Shown: piece after piece, positions 5,283-8,468 of the stretch
Layout: each line of letters opens with the position of its first letter
Numbering within the stretch: position 1 is the stretch's first letter
The notes under the pieces: generated by a model
Told to the model about the DNA's origin: nothing
Database searches by the model: none
What the model saw: only the letters and a program-made list of their open reading frames with translations
NCBI GenBank assembly: GCA_016302005.1
Contig: JAEDOK010000073.1
Span: 1 to 8,468, forward strand
Direction: 5' to 3'
DNA: 8,468 nt
From: Oscillospiraceae bacterium
GTDB lineage: Bacteria; Bacillota_A; Clostridia; Oscillospirales; Oscillospiraceae
Translations under genes and position numbers: made by a program

Positions 5283-5617
5283 AGCAGCAGACCTCCAAAG
5301 TAAGATAGGGCATTCAAAAAGAAACTCAACAGCAACGGCGGGATACGGGAATACAGAAGGCGGCGGCGAAAGAGCAGCGCCTCCACGCCCACGGCGGAAA
5401 GCTCCAGCGCGGCGATCAGATACCAAGGCGGCATGCCCCATGTCAGATACACAAGATCGAGCGTCAGCACAAGAGGCGGATTGGTCAGCACATTGACAAG
5501 AAGAATGAGCAGCAAATCCTTCCGCGTCCGAACACCTAAGAGCAGCGCGCCGCCCAGCTCCAGCGCAAGCGTCAGCGTCAGGCAGCACAGGAGCGAACGC
5601 AGCAGCTCAGCAAGCAA
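5279..5617 (-). CDS. 112-residue polytopic membrane protein, TTG start
   Basis: Unknown function. The product is almost wholly hydrophobic, with four likely membrane segments (about residues 9-28, 35-56, 66-83, 93-112). Polar residues sit inside or at the edge of these segments: E20, N42, N46 (in NVLTNPPLV), E72, E79 and N102, a pattern suggesting conserved packing or a transport role and not a random reading frame. I chose TTG at 5617 because AGGGG (in a longer GGAGGGAGGGG run) precedes it by seven bases and the gene then overlaps the MFS gene by 11 bases. The in-frame ATG at 5677 would place a hydrophilic head deep inside the MFS gene and lacks support. Its stop overlaps the next start (ATGA), and its last codons carry that gene's GGAGG. 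I recall similar small proteins in clostridial genomes but no name. Confidence 0.72.
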   Translation of the reverse strand: MLAELLRSLLCCLTLTLALELGGALLLGVRTRKDLLLILLVNVLTNPPLVLTLDLVYLTWGMPPWYLIAALELSAVGVEALLFRRRLLYSRIPPLLLSFFLNALSYFGGLLL

Positions 5618-6653
5618 GGCGTTTCCCCTCCCTCCGTGCAAGCTGCAAGCCCAGAAGCAGCAGTCCCGTGGAGCCAAGCCCGATCAGCGCCAGCCCCCAC
5701 CATGTAAAAAGCGGATTCGGTGCGCCGAGCAGACGCGGCAGAACGCCGAGATACAGCGCAAGCGTCGTCAGACCGAACATCGTCCCGCTCCGGTGCGGCG
5801 CGCTGCGGTAAAGGGTATGGGCGGTGATCGCCATCGTCGTGTTGAACAGCAGCGTGGCAGGAAGGGCAAGCAGCGGCTGCACCGTTGAAAGGGCGAACAG
5901 CGCCGTTCCGAGCGGCTGGGCGATCAGGCTGAAACGAAACGCGCCAAAGCGGTCTGCAAGGCTGCCGCCGAGGAATTTACCGAGAAAAACGCTCAAGGTC
6001 AGCAGTACAGCGAACCAAGGCGCGGACAAAGCGGCGTAGCGCGTGACCGTTCCCATATAGGAGCGCAGCAGCACCGTCAGGAACATACAGCCCCAAAGGG
6101 CAACCGACCGCAGAGGAGAGTTCCCGTCGGCGTGTCGCCTTTCCTTCCGTTCAGGCTTTCGCTTTTGCGCCAACAGCAGCAATGCGGAAAGCGCGAGCAG
6201 CAGCGGCGCAAATCGAAAAACAAGCAGGAATCTTTTTGCCGAGAGCGGACCCAGAAAAATACCGATCGCTCCCGGCGCGACAAAACGCCCAATCCGTGCG
6301 GCGCGTGCGCCTCCGCATTGCAGGGCTTCCCGTCCGCCGCCGACATGGAAGCAAGCGTTGCCAAGCCCGATGCAAACACACAGTGCAAGCGGATCTGCAA
6401 GCAAGCTCCCCACCGCGACCAGCACGCACCCGCCTGCGGCAAGGGTGCGGCGGAGCGCGAGCCGATCTGCCAAATACCCGATGGGAAGCTGCATGGCAAA
6501 GGCAAACCCGTTATACACCACGGCGCAGAGTGCCGCCGAAATGCCGCGCACGCCCACGCACGAGGCGGTCAGCAGCGCGGTACAGGTAAAATCCACGAGG
6601 AAATGCACCGCTCCAAGCAGGAGCTCGGCGGCGCGGTCGGCTCGGTTTGACAT
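5607..6653 (-). CDS. MFS-like permease
   Basis: A 348-residue integral membrane protein with about 10-12 hydrophobic segments, first gene of the five-gene unit. MFS loop signatures are visible in both halves: GYLADRLALRR (59-69) and GGSLADRFGAFR (229-240), the expected G-x-L-x-D-R pattern between helices 2-3 and 8-9. HFLVDFTCTALL (17-28) in the first helix and GLGNACFHVGGG (97-108) recall the fosmidomycin-resistance (Fsr) branch, whose helix 4 has a similar G-N/S-A-x-F-H. A basic cytosolic loop (about 163-182, KRKPERKERR) separates the halves. The protein is shorter than typical MFS carriers (about 390-420). I chose ATG 6653 (MSNRADRAAE) because AAAGGAG lies nine bases upstream; ATG 6701 adjoins the -10-like box. 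The substrate is unknown. Confidence 0.82.
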   Translation of the reverse strand: MSNRADRAAELLLGAVHFLVDFTCTALLTASCVGVRGISAALCAVVYNGFAFAMQLPIGYLADRLALRRTLAAGGCVLVAVGSLLADPLALCVCIGLGNACFHVGGGREALQCGGARAARIGRFVAPGAIGIFLGPLSAKRFLLVFRFAPLLLALSALLLLAQKRKPERKERRHADGNSPLRSVALWGCMFLTVLLRSYMGTVTRYAALSAPWFAVLLTLSVFLGKFLGGSLADRFGAFRFSLIAQPLGTALFALSTVQPLLALPATLLFNTTMAITAHTLYRSAPHRSGTMFGLTTLALYLGVLPRLLGAPNPLFTWWGLALIGLGSTGLLLLGLQLARREGKRLAC

Positions 6654-6703
6654 AGGGGTGCGCTCCTTTCCGTCATGTTGCGGTGCCGGTTTATATACCA
6701 TAT

Positions 6704-6709
6704 ATTATA
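6704..6709 (-). promoter_or_regulatory. Possible -10 box (TATAAT) for the five-gene operon
   Basis: A perfect TATAAT on the minus strand lies 51 bases before the MFS start codon, within the near-symmetrical TATATTATATA (6701-6711). No recognisable -35 hexamer is found at 16-18 bases upstream, so the promoter is weak, activator-dependent, or wrongly placed. It would give a leader of about 44 bases. Confidence 0.35.
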
Positions 6710-6863
6710 TAGACCGCGTTCCTTCGAAAATGTTCCCTGTTCGCTGAAAAAAGGAACTAAGTCATTCTATCATCATCATAGCACGCTTTTTCGAGAAGAG
6801 CAAGTGTGTCAAAAAGCGGCATTGAAATTTGTGGAAAATCCCATGTGGAAATTTTTTTGAACC

Positions 6864-6875
6864 TATGATATCATA
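6864..6875. promoter_or_regulatory. 12-bp palindrome TATGATATCATA overlapping a -10-like TATGAT
   Basis: The palindrome is perfect over 12 bases. Its left half, TATGAT (6864-6869), is 5/6 to a sigma-A -10 on the plus strand, and its right half gives the same hexamer on the minus strand. No good -35 precedes it at 16-18 bases. It lies 75 bases before the ade start, so it may be the ade promoter with an operator on top. Confidence 0.3.
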
Positions 6876-6949
6876 AATCAAATAACCAAGGTATACAAAA
6901 GCGCCGCTTCGGAAGCAGCATGATACAAATAATGAAAGGATGATGCAAC

Positions 6950-8468
6950 ATGTCCGTCCCGAACGAAACCTACGCCGCGCGAATCCAGCGCAAGCTGATG
7001 AAAAAGCAGTACATCGTCAATGTCGCCTCCGGCAGACAGAAAGCCGATCTCGTCCTCAAGAACGCCACCTATGTCAATGTCTTCTCCAATGAGCTGTGTC
7101 AGGGCGATATCGCCGTGGCAAAGGGGCAGATCGTCGGTATGGGCAGCTATGACGGCGAGGTAGAGGTCGATGTCAGCGGCAAGATCGTCTGCCCCGGCTT
7201 CATTGACGCGCATATCCATTTGGAATCCTCCCTCGTCTCGCCGAAGGAGTTCGCGCGCGCCGTCCTGCCCCACGGCACCACCACCGTCATCACCGACCCG
7301 CACGAGATCACCAATGTCATGGGCACGGACGGCATCGACTATATGCTGCAAGCCACCGAAGGGCTGCCCATCGACGTGCGCTTCATGCTGCCGAGCTGCG
7401 TTCCCGCAACGCCGCTGGACGAATCGGGCGCGAATCTCGACTATCGCGCTATTGACTCGTTCTATGACCATGCCCGCGTGCAGGGTCTTGCCGAAATGAT
7501 GAACTTTGTCGGTGTCGTCGGCGGCGACAAGGAGGTCATTGCAAAGATCGTCGCCGCGCAGGCACACCATAAGAAAATCGACGGTCACGCGCCCGGCATC
7601 CGCGACAAGGACTTGGCGGCTTATATCGCGGCAGGTGTCTACTCCGATCACGAGTGCTCCGACATGGAGGATGCCATGGCAAAGCTGCGCAACGGTCAGT
7701 TCATCATGGTACGCGACGGCACTGCGGCAAAGAATTTGGAAGCCCTCGTCGAGCTGCTCAAGCAGCCGTACTACGACCGCTGCATGTTCTGCACCGACGA
7801 CAAGCACCCCATTGACCTGCTGGAAAAGGGGCATATCGACTATATTATCAAGAAAGCGATCTCCTACGGCGTGGATCCCATCACTGCCGTCAAGGTCGCC
7901 TGCCATAACCCCGCGCGCTATTTCGCCCTCAACAACCGCGGCGCGATCGCTCCGGGCTATCTGGCGGACTTCGCCATCATCGACAATTTCGAGAACTTCA
8001 ATGTGGAAATGGTGTTCAAGAAGGGCGTTCTGACCTGCAAAAACGGCGAGGTGCAGAGCTTCCCCACCCCGAAGATCGACGAATATCTCGAGCAGCGCGC
8101 CCACGACACCTTCCATGTGGCGCACCTGAACGCCGAGGATTTCCACGACGAGCGCCCGCGCGGCGTGATCGGTCTGGTTCCCGGCGAGATCGTCTCCACC
8201 GACAACGGCTATGCCAGCGCGGTTGATGTGGAAAAGGACATTCTCAAGATCGCCGTCGTCGAGCGTCATAAGAACACACACCACATCGGCTTGGGCTATA
8301 TCCAAGGCTACGGACTCAAGAGCGGCGCGGTCGCGACCTCTATTTCCCATGACTCGCACAACATCATCGTTGTGGGCACGAATGAGGAGGATATGGCATT
8401 CGCAGCCAACCGTATCGTCGAAAACTGCGGCGGCATCACCGTCGTGGAGGACGGCAAGGTGCTCGGTG
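6950..8468 (+). CDS. ade: Adenine deaminase (3' end cut by window edge)
   Basis: Adenine deaminase (amidohydrolase superfamily) converts adenine to hypoxanthine and ammonia in purine salvage in the cytoplasm. The frame is open from ATG 6950 to the window end, 506 complete codons; family members are about 570-590 residues, so about 70-80 are missing. Motifs seen: CPGFIDAHIHLESS (residues 81-94) with the metal-binding H88 and H90, PHGTTTVITDPHE, VGVVGGDKEVI, DGHAPG (211-216), YSDHE (231-235) and FCTDD (280-284) with the catalytic-type Asp pair. The C-terminal domain is present through GYIQGYGLKSGAVATSISHDSHNIIVVG. The start is supported by AAAGGA nine bases upstream; the only nearby in-frame upstream ATG (6932) meets a stop after three codons. 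The gene is divergent from the MFS operon. Nothing in the sequence is damaged. Confidence 0.95.
   Translation, partial: MSVPNETYAARIQRKLMKKQYIVNVASGRQKADLVLKNATYVNVFSNELCQGDIAVAKGQIVGMGSYDGEVEVDVSGKIVCPGFIDAHIHLESSLVSPKEFARAVLPHGTTTVITDPHEITNVMGTDGIDYMLQATEGLPIDVRFMLPSCVPATPLDESGANLDYRAIDSFYDHARVQGLAEMMNFVGVVGGDKEVIAKIVAAQAHHKKIDGHAPGIRDKDLAAYIAAGVYSDHECSDMEDAMAKLRNGQFIMVRDGTAAKNLEALVELLKQPYYDRCMFCTDDKHPIDLLEKGHIDYIIKKAISYGVDPITAVKVACHNPARYFALNNRGAIAPGYLADFAIIDNFENFNVEMVFKKGVLTCKNGEVQSFPTPKIDEYLEQRAHDTFHVAHLNAEDFHDERPRGVIGLVPGEIVSTDNGYASAVDVEKDILKIAVVERHKNTHHIGLGYIQGYGLKSGAVATSISHDSHNIIVVGTNEEDMAFAANRIVENCGGITVVEDGKVLG

Larger units (their letters stand above)
6654..6949. promoter_or_regulatory. 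Divergent regulatory region between the MFS operon and ade
   Basis: These 296 bases are clearly AT-rich compared with the flanking genes. They hold the TATAAT box (minus strand), an inverted repeat CGCTTTTT/AAAAAGCG (6784-6791 with 6811-6818, 19-base loop), a direct repeat TGTGGAAA (6830-6837, 6844-6851), the 12-bp palindrome at 6864-6875, a small hairpin GCTT-cgg-AAGC near 6906-6916, and the ade ribosome binding site AAAGGA at 6935-6940. No purine riboswitch core or credible gene is seen. Confidence 0.55.

Noticed and set aside
5283..5588. N-terminal extension of the 62-residue protein to 164 residues
   Set aside because: The extension is the shadow frame of the 112-residue membrane protein; the signal peptide and GGAGG mark ATG 5282.
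6654..6701. Upstream ATG (6701) for the MFS-like permease
   Set aside because: It lies at the TATAAT box and lacks a ribosome binding site; ATG 6653 has AAAGGAG at suitable spacing.
6784..6818. Terminator from CGCTTTTT/AAAAAGCG
   Set aside because: The 19-base loop and the lack of a following T tract argue against it, and no gene ends nearby on either strand.
6780..6949. Purine riboswitch ahead of ade
   Set aside because: The conserved purine aptamer junction and loop sequences are not found; only short hairpins are present.
6878..8359. Long antisense ORF of 493 codons over ade
   Set aside because: The plus strand encodes a full set of adenine deaminase motifs; the antisense frame is open because of GC-rich third positions and shows no ribosome binding site or recognisable domain.

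Overview
This 8.5 kb window looks like chromosome from a moderately GC-rich member of the Clostridia, plausibly an Oscillospirales-type gut anaerobe. The reasons are an RNase J, a queH-type epoxyqueuosine reductase, an adenine deaminase of the Bacillota kind, purine-rich GGAGG ribosome binding sites, tightly overlapping genes, and intergenic repeats of a style seen in that group. The taxonomic call is inference from protein style and not from a marker gene. I see no rRNA, tRNA, CRISPR array, transposase or phage gene.

Layout. Bases 1-567 (+) hold the C-terminal third of RNase J, cut by the window edge. It converges on a minus-strand ABC transporter pair: ATPase 3101-2385, then permease 2395-782, with an 11-base overlap. 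Between the two converging units are a perfect 19-bp terminator hairpin (642-685) and a palindromic intergenic repeat (about 726-763). The ABC pair has a TTGACA -35 box and an overlapping GTGTATT-N8-AATACAC inverted repeat that resembles operators of YtrA-type GntR repressors, but no regulator gene is adjacent.

Bases 3102-3601 carry no credible gene. They hold a GC-rich element of roughly 240 bp that contains the 'GTCATTGCGAGG' dispersed-repeat signature (read on the minus strand) and is bounded by 11-bp direct repeats. Next to it is a textbook sigma-A promoter (TTGACA-17-TATACT, 3541-3513, minus strand) that fires into this element and towards the ABC genes. This may be the promoter of an unannotated small RNA or of a long leader.

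Bases 6653-3602 are a compact five-gene minus-strand operon: an MFS-like permease, a 112-residue polytopic membrane protein starting at TTG, a 62-residue membrane-anchored exported protein, a 307-residue membrane-anchored exported protein, and queH. Intergenic spacings are -11, -4, +22 and 0 bases. The two exported proteins begin alike: a signal peptide ending AFA at residues 21-23, then D24-x-W26-x-P28-P29, then (at once or after an ectodomain) a C-terminal membrane helix with a basic tail. The shared coding segment is 35/40 identical at DNA level. This four-gene membrane module is the best candidate here for an undescribed system; its function is unknown.

From 6950 to the right edge runs the first 506 codons of adenine deaminase (+), divergent from the operon and separated from it by an AT-rich 296-base regulatory region with a 12-bp palindrome and a TGTGGAAA direct repeat.
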